Below are positions 1 through 12,089 of a stretch of DNA of 64,000 nt, in pieces. The notes beneath the pieces were generated by a model. It was not told where the DNA came from. It searched no databases and worked only from the letters and a program-made list of their open reading frames with translations. The stretch is from Colius striatus (taxonomy: Eukaryota; Chordata; Aves; Coliiformes; Coliidae), in NCBI RefSeq assembly GCF_028858725.1, contig NC_084767.1, positions 21,343,895 through 21,407,894 of the forward strand, given 5' to 3'. Made by a program: the position numbers and the translations under genes. Positions within the stretch are counted from its first letter, which is position 1. Each line of letters opens with the position of its first letter.

Positions 1-1309
1 GCTCTCAGTGAGAGCTGGGCAGCTCACCTGGAGGGACAATGGGTTCAAGTCTTATAAATTCCTAGAATAATCTGAAAAGGGATCTATTTGTCAATCAAAT
101 AGAGGGAGGATGATTGTGGAATCAGCCAATAATAAAGTGGCAGTCTAGGGGGTAATCTGCACAGACTCTCTTTGGAGCTGCTGTGGGAGATGGGCATGAA
201 TGAGTTCAGCCAGCATGGCAGCAGGGTGGCAGAGCTCAGCAGTCAGAGGCAGCTCTGGAAAATCCTTGAGAGCAGACATCATTAAATGTAGGAGCACAAA
301 TAGAGGAAAAGTTTTCCCTCTTCTGCTGTCGGTCAGTTGACAGTTTCGTATGGTTTAATTTCTCTAAAGCTTTTACCAGAATGTTGTCAAAAATTACATT
401 GTTCTTGATTTCAACCTGTTCCTCATGGTGCCCTAAAAGTATTTACTATTTTGGTTCTTGGCTGAAACATCCTGGAGCAGTGTCACATCTGCAGATGATC
501 TTGTCACCAGCTTAGAACTGTCTTAGGTAAGACCAAGGTGCTAAGGCATGATCCATCCAGCCCAGTACTTTCCCACAGGCAGTTAATCAGTGTAACAAAA
601 AAGAAGAAAACTGTGAGCCTTTGCAACTGCATCCTGAGAGTCACAGGTGTTATCTGCAGACCAGGGACATCCTGAGTCAGACATTGAGAATCTTTGTGTT
701 AGAAATCCTTAATGGATCTTTCATTCATGAATTCCTGGTACTGGGTTTACAACCTTTCCCCTCCTGCAATGTAGTTCAGTGAGGAGGGCTATGGCACATG
801 GAAAGATTTGTGCAATGGAATTTCCTCTCTGCTAATTTAGTTGGCGGCTCCTCAGTGGACTGTGTGATCCAGGTTAGAAGCAGCTGTGTCGTGGTGCTTG
901 TGGCATGGCACTTAGGAATATTGCAGAGGTAGAGAAAACTAAGTCCAGTTGTTTTTTTTTTTTCAAACTGAAAAGTCTGCTTTGTTGTTCCTTGCACAGA
1001 GACCCTTCCAAGTAAGGATCGTCCCATCCATTTGACTATCGCAGTTTTCAGCTAGTGAGATCAAAGCAGCAGCTGATAATCAAGACAGACAGCAGCACTG
1101 ATTTGTATGGTGGCATTGTAACATTCTGTTTGGTTCTGTGATCCTTCAGTAAAAATTCTTAACATTTACTTTGCTTCTTTTGATTACTGTTGATCATTGT
1201 CTTGACCTTTTGGTAAACCTGAGTATTAGAAACTAAAATCCCATTCTTGAGTGCTCCAAGATCGGCACTTCTTATGCAAATTTGCTTTGTTTCTTCCTCA
1301 TACATATTA

Positions 1310-1475
1310 GTATTTATTTATGAGGAATTTTGTCTGCCTTTTTATTGCCCAGTCATCCAATACTGTGAGGTTTTTTTCTGCTACTCTCTGAAATTACTTC
1401 TCTTATTTACCTTCTTAAATAGTTTAGTATCATCAACAATCTTACCTCGTTTCCAGGTCACACACTTTGTCCAAG
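1310..1475 (-). repeat. Possible ancient L3/CR1-like LINE fragment
   Basis: The stretch includes phrases such as TTTATTGCCCAGTCATCCA and TTAGTATCATCAACAA. These resemble, from memory, the reverse strand of old amniote CR1/L3 elements, where similar wording surrounds a TATCATCTGCAAA core. Similarity is weak, no ends can be set and no protein remains. It is older than the clear CR1 copies nearby if it is a LINE at all. Confidence 0.3.
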
Positions 1476-3312
1476 TCTGCACAGAGCCTGAGGGTTTCCA
1501 GTTGCATTGGGTCTTCCCAAGAAGACCATCTTCACCCAGGTGCCCATTAACTCTGTTTTTAAGGCAGACATCAGACATCCAGAGCTCTCTACAAGTTAGT
1601 ATCACACTGGCCATCTCCATCTTCAGTTACTAAGGCAGGTTTTTGTTGAATTGTTACCAATATTGCTGCATTTACCTCTGTGCCCATCATAGTTCCTGCA
1701 GCCACCCTGCTGCAGATTTCACGTTTATTGAATGCTATTTCCCTGGCACACCTCAAAACTCCCTACAAACTGGAGTTGCACTGGTCACCTTTTGTCATTG
1801 TGAACTGGCATGGTGAGAGGCTGTGTGCATGGCTACTGTTCAGCTGCCTCCTCTTTAGTTTCCTCGAACGTGGTTGAATAGTGCCTGGGTTCCACCACTG
1901 GTGTTTGCTTACCTCATATACATATCCCAGAATGTTTTCACTGGCACTTCACCTTGAGGTGGCTCCTTGGCGTGTTGCTTGTGAAGAGGGGCTCCAGGGT
2001 GGGCCTGGGAACCCACCTGCTTTTTGCAAGACGTTCGTTTGGGTTTCGTACACAAGAAGGATTCAGCCACCACACACAGCAAGAGCGGTTATTATAAACA
2101 CTGGTGCCTCAGCATTCCTCTGATTGTTGTATACATTTGCATTTTTATTTCTTTTTTTAACAAAAATAAATCCTTCAGCAGAACCTTTGGTGCTTTTTGG
2201 GCTGTTTCCTTGGTACCTTATCCTCCCATTCACATTGGTGTTTTTCAGCTATCTTCTTTTTAACAGAGTTTTTTTGAGCTCTGTCCTCAAAGAGCTGTCA
2301 AGCTTTATTATTTATATAAGCACTGGCACAAGGAGCTGTGACCTTTGCTGTTGCTTATTATACCCCATTATAATGTTATTCAACAATAAGTTCTGAGTGA
2401 TATTCTCTAAATAGCTTAGTTATGTCAGTTTTCAAAGGAGAAGAAAATGGTTTACTTTCTACTCTAGCTTTCCCATTGCTAGTTTCAGCTTATTGTGTTA
2501 TGTTCATGCAGGTTTGCATTATCAAAGGTGTTGCTTTTCTGATGACCTTTGTTCCCTGTCCGTGCTACCCATCATCTACCTCCAGGGACATCTTTGCCAT
2601 CTCTCCAGGGCTTGTGCAGATAATTAAGCAGCTGAACAGACTGTTGTTATTTAATTCTATTTGAAATTCTAAGTCTGGATTTTTTTGTGTATTTAATTTG
2701 TCAAAATAACCCGAGGAATGGAACTGTATCATTGCCATGGACGTGTAGTGCATACTGGATGTTCCAATCTGTATTTGGTTTGCTCATGTGGGTGCTTGTG
2801 TGGTCCTTGGTGGCTGAGGAGCTGATGGGACTGGAGCAGGCCCTTGGCTTGTGCAGGTACTTGTGGTCTCACAGGCCTTGGAGCAGCCCATGGGGCAGGA
2901 GTAAATGGTGTTCTGCAGGACTTGATGAGCTACATTTGATCTCTGTAGTGCATGGAAAGAAAGCAAAGGCAATAGTATTGATGCCATTAAATTAAAGAAG
3001 AAATACAGCTGACTTGGTCATGTGGTGGCAAGTTCTTAGCCCTCTTGCCTCAGTAGTTTTGGTAAAACCAGATTTTGATTAAGAGGTTTGTCAGCATGGG
3101 CCTGTTTCACATAAGCTTCTCAAGAGCAGCCTGGGTGTACGTGCTTTAGGAGACTCTGAGTTGAGATTTGTCTTGTGTGCACCCACAATTTATTATCTGT
3201 TTAGGTACAAGCCTTTTATTACGTGCCTCACAGAGCATCCTTGTTAGCACTTCAGTGGCAGAATTGTGTTGTGTTGAGCAGCAGCTCTGGTTTTCAGGAG
3301 GCATGATGCACA

Positions 3313-3826
3313 TAGAATCACAGACTGGTTTGGGTTGGAAGAGACCTTCAAGATCATCTTATTCTAACCCCTCTACCTTGGATAGAGACACCTTCCACCA
3401 GACTAGGTTGCTCCAAGCCCTGTCCACCCTACCCCTGAACACTTGCGGGGATGAGGCAGATGTAACCTCCCTGGGCAACCTGTGGCCAGGGCCTCACCAC
3501 CCTCACAGGGAAGCACTTCTTAAGATCTCATCTAAATCTCCCCTCTTTCAGTCCGGAGCCGTCACTCCTTATCCTGTCACTCCAGGCCCCTGTAAAAAGT
3601 CTGTCTCCAGCTTTCTTCTTGACCCCTTTTAGGTATTGGAGGGTGCTCTGAGGTTTGCCCAGAGCCTTCCCTTCTCCAGGCTGAACAACCCCAACTCCTC
3701 CACCCTGTCCTCACAGGAGAGGTGCTTCAGCCCTTGGATCATCCTCATAGCCTCCTCTGGACTCGCCCCAACAGCTCCATGTCCTTCTGCTAGGGGCTCC
3801 AGAGTTGGAGACAGCACTGCAGTGAG
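3313..3826 (-). mobile_element. CR1 LINE 3' fragment
   Basis: A 5'-truncated CR1 LINE in reverse orientation. The left edge carries the inverted 3' tail typical of bird CR1 (AGAATCACAGACTGG, then GGTTGGAAGAGACC). Further right come the hallmark inverted phrases for the end of ORF2 and the 3' UTR, including CTTCTCCAGGCTGAACAACC and CTCCTCTGGACTC. It is about 0.5 kb, the common length for avian CR1 copies, which are nearly always 5'-truncated. Orientation is opposite to ADARB1. Edges are accurate to roughly 20 bp. Confidence 0.9.
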
Positions 3827-5204
3827 TGACTCAGAATGACCACAGAAATTGTGATGAGGGCTTTTAGATTCTTACCATGTCATAAAGCCTTGTTCTTACT
3901 GTTTCTTCCTCAAGTGTTGCTTGCGTATTCCTGATGGCACCTGCTTTGCAGGGACTGCTGTTGGTCCTCCCGGGTCGATGTGAGTGTGTGGGTCCCACAT
4001 CCCTTCTCACCGATGTACAGATGAGTGGGTGTGGATCTGTGGCATCCTGCTGTATTTCAGCTCTGGATGCAGCATCTCTCCTAAAAGAAGTCAGAAAAGA
4101 GCTCTTCAGGAAACCTCTGTTCAGATTCACTTGCTCAGCATATCTTTTAGACAACAGGGAGTGGTAGGGCTACTTTTTATTGTTTACTTACTTATTACTG
4201 GTTATCAGTTATCAGCCAGGCTGGCATTAGCCAAGTGTAAAAATGCAACAGCTTCAGGCAGTTCAATGTGATTGATACTTCAAAAAGTTTGTTCATTTAT
4301 TCTATGAGGAATTGATTATAGGAGCTCCACTGCATTTGGCTGTGTTGTTCAGAGCTTGTGGATCTCATATGCTCTCAGTGCTGGGCCCAGAGGTGCTGTG
4401 GGGCCCAGGCCAAGTGGATCAGGCCTTCTACTGAGGTTGCCTTGGCTTTGTTAGAGAAGAAAATTGACTTATTGCTTAGTTTTCTCTTGGTGAAACAAGT
4501 GAGGCAGCTGAAAGGCAGTTTTGCCACCCCTCTGATATCTGCAGGATCGCAACCCGTGTGCTCCTCAGCTTTTCCATAGCTCACCCAACCCAAGCTCGTG
4601 GCCACAGCTGCAGCTCTTAGTGCCAGGTGCCATCCTGCTGCGTGGGGATGGCAGCAGCTGCCCTGATCTTCAGACATGGTACTGCAGTACAGCCATGGTA
4701 CTGCAGTCACCAACCCAACCCTGTTTTGGTGAGGGAAAGGGATAAAGCACATTGTGGGCAGGACCTCTCTGAATAGGAGCGCAGTCCAAAGTTGTCAGCT
4801 GACCTATAACTATCTGTTAAAACATGGTGGGTTTATGGTTTCACATATGAAATGAGATAAGCAAAATACATCTAAATTTGTACACCAGCAGAGTGACAGA
4901 GGACTGATTGGAGAGTTACAACTGTCAAAAGCTCACAGTGTCTGCTCTTTCCTATACTTGGCTTATCCTGATCCTGAGAGGGCTCTGAGAGCAGTGATTC
5001 CTTAGGCATGAGCAGAACAGCTCTTTTTCTGCTTCGTCATTATTTGCTGGTTAATAATCATTGCTTTGTCCTGCAAGCAAGACCAGATCCTGCTGAGCCG
5101 GTTATGGCAGGGTGTTGGTGTTGCTGTCCTCACAGACCTCTGCCACAGACGTCTTGGCAATCCCCTCTACTGAGGAGGCTGGCTGCTCATGGCAATGCCC
5201 TGCT

Positions 5205-6540
5205 AGGAATCACAGAATCTCAAGGTTTGGAAGGGACCTCGAAAGATCATCTCGTCCAACCCCTTTGCCAGAGCAGGACCACCTAGAGTAGGTCACATAG
5301 GACCTCATCCAGGTGGGTTTTGAATGTCTCCAGAGAAGGAGACTCAACAACCCATCTGGGCAGCCTGTTCCAGTGCTCCATCACCCTCAGAGTGAAGAAA
5401 TTCTTCCTTGTATTTCTTTGGAACCTCTTGTGTTCCAGCTTGTACCTGTTACCCTTTGTCCTATCATTGGATGTCACTGAGAAGAGCCTGACTCCATTCC
5501 CCTGACATCCACCCTTTACATATTTGTAAACATTAATGAGGTCACTCCTCAGTGTCCTCTTGTCCAAACTCTCCTCCAAAGAGCCCCAGCTTCCTCAGCC
5601 TTTCATCAGGAGGGAGGTGCTCCACTCCCTTCGTCATCTTGGTGGCTCTGCACTGAGCTCTCTCCAGCAGCTCCCTGTCCTCCTTGAACTGAGGGGCCCA
5701 GAACTGGACACAATATTCCAGATGCATTCTCACGAGGGCAGAGTAGAGAGGGAGGAGAGCTTCTCTTGACCTACTGCCCACAGCCCTTCTAATACAGCCC
5801 AGGATGCCATTGGCCTTTGTGGCCACGAGGGCACATTGCTGGCTCATGGGCTGTCCATTAGGAACCCCGGGTCCCTTTCCCCTACACTACTCTCTCAGAG
5901 TTCATTCCCCAACCTGTACTGGTACCTGTGGTTATTCTTTCCCAGATGCAAGACTCTGCACTTGCCCTTGTTAGATTTCAATAGATTTCTCCCTGCCCAA
6001 CTCTCCAGCCTGTCCAGGTCTCACTGAATGGCAGCACAGCCTTCTGGTGTGCCAACCACTCCCATCATTTTAGTTCCATCAGCAAACTTGCTGACAGTGC
6101 CCTCTGTTCCCTCATCAAGGTCATTAATGAACATGTTGAACAGTACCAGTCCCAGCACCAACCTCTGAGGGACTCCACTAGACACAGGCCTTCAACTAGA
6201 CCCTGCCCCATCGATTACAACTCTCAGCCTTCAACCAGTTAACAATCTACCTCACTACCTGATCCTCCAGCCCACGCCTTCTCAGTTTTGCTGTAAGGAT
6301 GCTGTGGGAGATAGTGCCAAATGCTTTACTGAAATCAAGATAAGCCACATCTACTGCACTATCACCATCTAACCACCTGGTAACATCTTCATAAAAGGCT
6401 GTCAGGTTGGTCAAACATGACTTCCCTTTGGGAAAACCGTGTTGACTGGTCTTGATGACCCTCTTGTCCTTTAAATGCCTGGAGACAGTTCCCAGGAAGG
6501 ACAGAAGGAGAGAGCCCTTTAGCCAGGATGAGGATGAGAT
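5205..6540 (-). mobile_element. CR1 LINE, ~1.3 kb, with ORF2 reverse-transcriptase remnant
   Basis: The longest CR1 copy in the window, in reverse orientation. The inverted 3' tail starts near 5205 (GGAATCACAGAATCTC). On the minus strand, 5542-5847 encodes the typical CR1 ORF2 C-terminal text ([36 protein letters not shown]). Around 6247-6480 comes the reverse-transcriptase palm region (LDFSKAFGTISHSIL, where active elements have KAFDTVSH). The RT aspartate-containing YADD core is not readable as one frame; the coding sequence is interrupted and the 5' part is missing. It is a dead copy. At its right end it abuts a CR1 of the opposite orientation near 6550. Confidence 0.9.
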
Positions 6541-6561
6541 GTATATGGCAACGAAAAACCT

Positions 6562-7056
6562 GTAGGTTTTCTGGAGTACTGTGTCCAATTCTGGGCTCCT
6601 CAGCTCAAGAGGGACAGAGAACTTCTGGAGAGAGTCCAGCACGGCACTGGAACATCTTATATGGAAAGGCTGTGGGAACTGGGGCTGTTCAGTCTAGAAA
6701 AGAGAAGACTGAGGGGAGATCTTATTAACATTTACAAATATCTAAATGGTGGGTGTCTGGAGGTTGGGGCATCCCTTTTTTCTATAGTAGCTAGCAACAG
6801 GACAAGGGGTAATGGGATGAAGCTGGAACACAAAAAGTTCCACTTAAATATAAGAAAAAACTATTTCACTGTTCAGGTGAGGGAGCCCTGGCACAGGCTG
6901 CCCAGAGGGGTTGTGGAGTCTCCTTCCTTGGAGGTCTTTGAGACTTGCCTGGACATGTTCCTCTGTGACCTAATCTAGGTGACCCTGCTTCTGCGGGGAG
7001 ATTGGACTAGATGATCTCTAAAGGTCCCTTCCAACCCCTACCATTCTGTGAAAAAC
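6562..7056 (+). mobile_element. CR1 LINE 3' fragment
   Basis: A forward CR1 copy of about 0.5 kb. It opens with CTGGAGTACTGTGTCCAATT and runs through GAGAAGACTGAGGGGAGATC and the CAGGCTGCCCAGAGGGGTTG motif. It finishes in the CR1 3' tail (CTAGATGATCTCTAAAGGTC, then ACCATTCTGTGAA). A frame at 6661-6978 still reads the CR1 C-terminal text ([36 protein letters not shown]). It lies in the same orientation as ADARB1 and ends about 150 bp before an ADARB1 exon. Confidence 0.92.
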
Positions 7057-7212
7057 CCATAGGAGAATGTCCTTGGAATAAGAGGTCTACTTGTTAAGAG
7101 AGCACTTGGCAATGTGATTTCAGTAGCTCCCGCTGTAACACCTACTCCTCAGTACAAACAAAACACGAGAGTTGGTACGTACTGCTGTCATTAAAAACAG
7201 CTTTTCTTTCAG

Positions 7213-8075
7213 GTATTAGCAACGCAGAAGCCCGTCAGCCAGGGAAAGCACCGAACTTCAGCGTGAACTGGACAGTAGGCGACACTGGTCTTGAAGTTAT
7301 TAATGCCACAACGGGCAAAGATGAAATGGGCCGTGCGTCTCGCCTCTGTAAGCACGCTTTCTACAGCCGCTGGATGCGCGTCCATGCAAAGGTACGGCCT
7401 CCACGGGGCTGGGGCTTCCACCTCTGCTGCACTTCTTCATTCTTAGTCAAGTAGCTGTGCATGCTGCTTACTGCATTCGAAAGCCACTTCCTGAGCCTAT
7501 TTTAAGCCAACCCTGCCATTAGCTACTGCTCCATGGAGTAATGGAAAAGGACAATACGTTTCTTCAGCTTATTCTTGAATGTTATGGTCCAAAATATGTG
7601 CAAGGATTTAATAATCCTTGGTTTATGGCTCAGGAAACAAAGGGTGCTATCCCCTTTGAGCTTGCCTTCTCAATTTTAATGTATTTGAAAGGCGAATCTG
7701 TTTCACTGCAGTCAGACCTGCAGAGATTTAGCTCTGTTCTCTCAGAAGTAAAAGCTACAAGAAGGTATCCATCAGTGGCTTTTCAGCATCTAGATTTCTA
7801 ATACCTTGTTTTAATAATAGCTGATTTTAATAACTCAGTCACTCTCAAACTGGCTTGATATTTTATCTCTCTCCTTTTCTCATCTTTAATCCATGCAGCT
7901 TTCCTCTAGCTTGCGCTCCAAGATCCTCAAGCCTCACCTGTACCACGAAACCAAGCAAGGAGCCACTGAGTATCAAGCTGCCAAAGAGTGTTTGTTTAAA
8001 GCGTTCTTGAAGGCAGGACTTGGGGCCTGGGTGGAGAAGCCCATAGAACAGGATCAGTTTTCCCTCACGGTGTAA
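7213..8075 (+). CDS. ADARB1: ADARB1 (ADAR2) double-stranded RNA adenosine deaminase, last two coding exons
   Basis: Coding exons 7213-7391 and 7899-8075 (stop TAA) are joined across a 507-bp GT-AG intron in phase 0. The first exon begins with two bases completing a split codon. The protein is the C-terminal ~118 residues of ADAR2, the nuclear enzyme that deaminates adenosine to inosine in duplex RNA. Recognisable text includes [20 protein letters not shown] and [19 protein letters not shown]. Residues that in human ADAR2 contact the buried inositol hexakisphosphate (K629, Y658, K662, Y668, K672, W687, E689, K690, D695) are all present by alignment from memory. At the exon junction the loop LSSSLRSK is one residue shorter than human VPSHLLRSK. 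The active-site and dsRNA-binding exons lie outside the window. ADARB2 is less likely, given the C-terminus and the POFUT2 neighbour. Confidence 0.95.
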
Positions 8076-10850
8076 TTCACAGACTGCCCATCACACGGGA
8101 GAGGGGGTTGCTCTGGAAATTCCTGGTGTCCAGCATTGCTTTCTGGCATCTCCACCGCCGTCAAAACATCTTTTTACTGTTTGGAGTTGAGTTGGGTTTT
8201 TTTTTCCTTTCCTTTTTTGAAACTTCATCGTTAACTGTTTCTGTTTCACCTGAGTATTGAAAATCGGTGACCATCCTACACGGAATTGTATATTTTGTAA
8301 TGGGAAAGTAATTTCTGGTGTATTTCTAGAAATGCTTTTACTGTAGAAGACCTGCAGTAAGGCTGTCCTTACAGTATCCAATGACTCATTTTTTCTGGGT
8401 TAAGATATTTTCTTTTTTTAATTCAATGTCATCAAGTGCATGAGGAAATGAAAATTTCTCCAGGTTTTACACCACACTTTCAGGAAGTAGCTTAATTTTT
8501 TAAAACAAAAGCAGGTGGTGAAGCTGATTCTACACCTCTGTTAACTTGGTTTTGAACTGCAGGTATTTATAGTGTGTAGAGCACAGAGCCAGAATGGAGT
8601 CTGGACAGCTAGTTTTTCCCCCACTTCCTTGCTCTTTAAAACCAGCTGCTGAAAATTTCATGTCTTTGATGTATGTATTTATTAGTCTGTGGCCCAGTTT
8701 TTAACATGCAGCTTTTTATTCTGTTTTTAAAAATACATTTACCTCCCATTTACACACATTGTGAAGTCTTCATTTTTTTTAACCATTGTAAACTGGAAAC
8801 AGCAAAAATAGTTATTTGTAAGTTAAGCAGTTTAGTCTATAACGTGCAGAAACCTGTTTAGAAGTAGATAATTTGTATATCCCAAGAACTCATCAGAATA
8901 CATAGAACTGTAGCTGTAACAGTGACACAACAACTCCAGAAAAACTGCATTCCTCATTTTGAGGGCACTTAGCCTGAATTGCCAAAATCAGACACTTGCT
9001 TGGGTATTAATTGCTCTCCTCTTGGAAATGGAAGGCTCTCGTAGGAACAAAAAGATGTTAAAACTGCTTTCTGTGACTTCCATCTGCTTTCACCCAGGCT
9101 TTTGTCTCTGAGATTTCGTTGCCTTTCAGCTTTACATGTGCGATGCTCTTCGTGAAGCTGAGTGGGTAAGTTGCTCTCAAACGTGCTTTCATTTCCTTTG
9201 ACGATTGCTTAGAAAGGAGTTTCTCCTAAAGGTGTAGACACTTCTGCTTTATGTAAAAATGTACTATAGAAGGGAAATATTGTGAGATCAGTTTGATTAA
9301 CTGGTGTATAGGAGACAATTTTAAAAACACTTTTTAGTACATGACATTTAGGAGCGGGTATGGACAATGTCCAGTATTGCCCCTCTGCTCATGCGGCGTT
9401 TGCCCAAACACCCCCCTTGGCATGTGCCCGTCCAGCTCTCACCTGTGCTTTCTGAAGAGCACCTCAGACATCCCTCCATGTGCCCTTTGCAAACGATGAA
9501 GGTGGCGCTTGTGACATGGAAGTTTGTCTGACAAAACCATACAGGTGCATCCCTGCTCTGGCTGTTGGCTCCCATCTCTCCGCTCTGCTTGCTTGTACCA
9601 TGTGGGACGTCAGGTCAGCAGGCTGGTCTGTACTTTGAAGCCATGTCAGGGGTTACTTTTAGACCCACATTGGGTCAGAGATGCAGTCTAGAGTTGTGCG
9701 GGTGTATCTGCACGGGTAGCGGAGTGGAGCGTGGTTCCCCTCGGGAGCTGGACTTACCGTAGTTCAGCCCCAGCATTGCCAGGTGGTTAGCCAGCACTTG
9801 GTGTGTTGGAGACTTTGATGGAAAGCCACTTCTGGCCAAGCATAGATGCCAAGGAGATGTCCTGCTCTTTGTTGCTGAAGTAAGAACTCATTTCCAAGTT
9901 CAAAAAAAAAAATCAAGCCTGAAAATCACTTGTGTGTTAGCTGAAGCCTCTGGGTTAGTGTCCTGGAAGCCATGCGTTGAGGTGCCAGCAACACCTTTTG
10001 GCTGGCATTGTGGATAATAGCAGGTGCTGCTCTGGGAAAGTGAGCAAGTCCAGTGATGCCCTCAGAACAGGCTGATGCTTCCAGAGATTGCTGACCATTC
10101 ATATGCCATGGGCTGTGTTAGAAGGGCTGTGCTGACTCAGCTTTGCTGGCTACATAAACCATCCTGTCTGCTTCTCAGACAAACCCCAGGTGCTGGCACG
10201 GCCTCTGCAAGCACAACATGGCTTTTGCGGTCAGTCTGACTGAGGCTTCAGCTGGGACCTCTTCTAAAACCAGGCAGAGCTTAATGGCACACGGTCAGAT
10301 TTTGCAAGCACCCAGGCATCTGCCTTTGAGATCAACCTTGTCTCCATCTCGTTGCAGACGTTGTGTCTGTGCCTCGTTGCAGACCTCCTGTCTGTGGCTG
10401 TAGCTGGATATGTGCATACGTTTCTGCAGGATTGAGGGGAGGCTGGTTTTCTTGAGATCGTGACTGCTGTTGGGTGAAATGCACGTGTTTAGTGACAAAT
10501 GAAGTCTGTTGATAATTTCCAGCAAGTTATTTTCACCCATCTTTCTGAAATGCTCATTCAAAAGTTGGTGTCTCTTCAGGTTTTTTTGACGACTAGGAAA
10601 GTATTAGCTCAAGCTATTTTTTTTACAAAGTCATAAATATGAGCAATATATTTAAGTAGTATTATAGACATAGTTTTTTAAACTGTTTGAATGAATGATT
10701 AAACTGTAAAGGAAATATGTTCCATGCCAAACCTTTTGACGAAGGAACAGCGTCAGGTTATTTATGAGGAACGAGTTCTCTTGTTTATCATTCCGGGATT
10801 TTAAAAAGTTTTCCAGGTTGTATGCAATCCATATCTGTCTTCTGGGAGTC

Positions 10851-10856
10851 AATAAA
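10851..10856 (+). terminator. ADARB1: Candidate proximal poly(A) signal of ADARB1
   Basis: This is the first canonical AATAAA hexamer downstream of the ADARB1 stop, followed within about 40 bp by T- and GT-rich sequence (GTTCCTTCCC, then GTTCCTGTTGGTG) suitable as a downstream element. Confidence 0.5.
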
Positions 10857-12065
10857 ATGTTCCTTCCCTTGCTTGTTCCTGTTGGTGCATTTAATACGTG
10901 GAAAGCAGTGGGCTGGGGAATGGGAGCTGGCCTGCGCAGGGACTTGCAGTGCTGCTCTGTGAGCTGCTGCGGTTCTTTTAACGATTTTAATGTCTCAGGA
11001 TCTTCAAAGGACTTGAAGAGTAACAACTTTAATGTCGATGAATACTTGAAGTCTGATTTAAGGTATTTTTCTCTAGATGACTGTGTGGCTGTGTTACAGT
11101 TTGTAGGCTAGTAAAATAGATAATTCAAGATATAGGTGTTTGAAATATTTACGTTTTGCAGGACCAATTAAGAAAATTGGGGCCTATAGGTTAACACTTG
11201 AACTGTCGGTTACAGCTGTACTCAGGACCTGGTAATAACTATAGATTGTTTTCTACCACTGGTGTATGAAGTGTATTGTGTGACAGAGCTTGTCGACAGC
11301 TCCTCTTCCCCAATGGCACAGATGTCCACACTGCTCTCACAGCCCTGCTCACCCTCCGGTAGCCAGTGGTGGTAGTCATAGCTCTGCCTGCTGAGGGATG
11401 TACAGCAGCGGGGTTTTTGTGCAGCTGTCCGTTCTCCTGTGCTTAGAGAAACCTTTTCACATCTGGTTGTTGCATGGGAAACTCGGGAGTAGAAGATTTT
11501 TCTGGGCTATTGCTCTCTGCATCCTCTAAATCAGAAATAACTTGCATCTGAGAGTCTAAGGATCATGGTGCTGGTGTTGTGTTTCGTCAGCCCAGTTCTC
11601 TGATGTCTTAAGAGTGGAAAAAAGCAAACTTCACCCTGCTGGTTCAGTGAAAATGTGCCTGAGAGAAAGCTGCAGCTCCGAGTGCTTGGTGGCACAAAGC
11701 AGAGCGTGCATCTTGTGGAAGAGCAGTAGTGCTGCTGCCTTTCGAAACAAAGCTGTCTTAAAAAAGGACTTCCCCCAGGAGTTGCAAATCTGAGGGTTGC
11801 TTGGTCACTTCTTAGTTTTTTAGAGATACCCATGGTTTTCTCAATAGCACAGGTGCTGGTTGCCATTCCTTGAGTTAGACTTTGGTGCTTGGGAGGCTCA
11901 CCTTTGTGGAGAAGCTGCTCTTTGAATCCTTTGCGTTTGCATCGTCATAAACTGACCACTGTGAAAATTACCCCTGAGTTTACTGAGAAGGAAGAGGAGC
12001 TGCGATTCAGGTATACAGTCAGAGCAAAAATGTCTAATGTTATTTAAAACCTAAAAATCCACAGA

Positions 12066-12071
12066 AATAAA
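12066..12071 (+). terminator. ADARB1: Candidate distal poly(A) signal of ADARB1
   Basis: A second canonical AATAAA, with a GT/T-rich stretch (GTGTATTTGGGTTTTGG) about 35 bp further on. It would give a 4-kb 3' UTR. Confidence 0.45.
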
Positions 12072-12089
12072 ATGTATAAAATATCATTA

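Larger units (their letters stand above)
1..7212 (+). other. ADARB1: ADARB1 intron (partial, 3' part)
   Basis: No coding exon is visible here. The last acceptor before the recognisable ADARB1 coding sequence is the pyrimidine tract and AG at 7211-7212. I looked for the preceding deaminase exon, which should encode a region like GSLYHGDHLSRAMYQR, and did not find it. The stretch is therefore most simply one intron whose donor lies left of the window. It contains three clear CR1 copies, listed separately, and one possible older LINE fragment. Outside these I see only unique-looking AT-rich intron sequence and a T run near 950-962. That the stretch is intronic is inferred from the downstream exons. 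Confidence 0.8.
8076..12071 (+). other. ADARB1: ADARB1 3' UTR (extent uncertain)
   Basis: The stretch after the ADARB1 stop is AT-rich and has no plausible coding exon or recognisable repeat. The first canonical AATAAA on the plus strand is at 10851-10856, giving a 3' UTR of about 2.8 kb. A second is at 12066-12071, giving about 4 kb. A weaker ATTAAA lies at 13547-13552. Long, alternatively polyadenylated 3' UTRs are usual for ADARB1 in vertebrates. Which site is used cannot be told from sequence alone. Confidence 0.6.

Noticed and set aside
5542-5847. A possible independent reverse-transcriptase gene
   Set aside because: It is the ORF2 remnant of a truncated CR1 LINE, not a host or retron-type gene.
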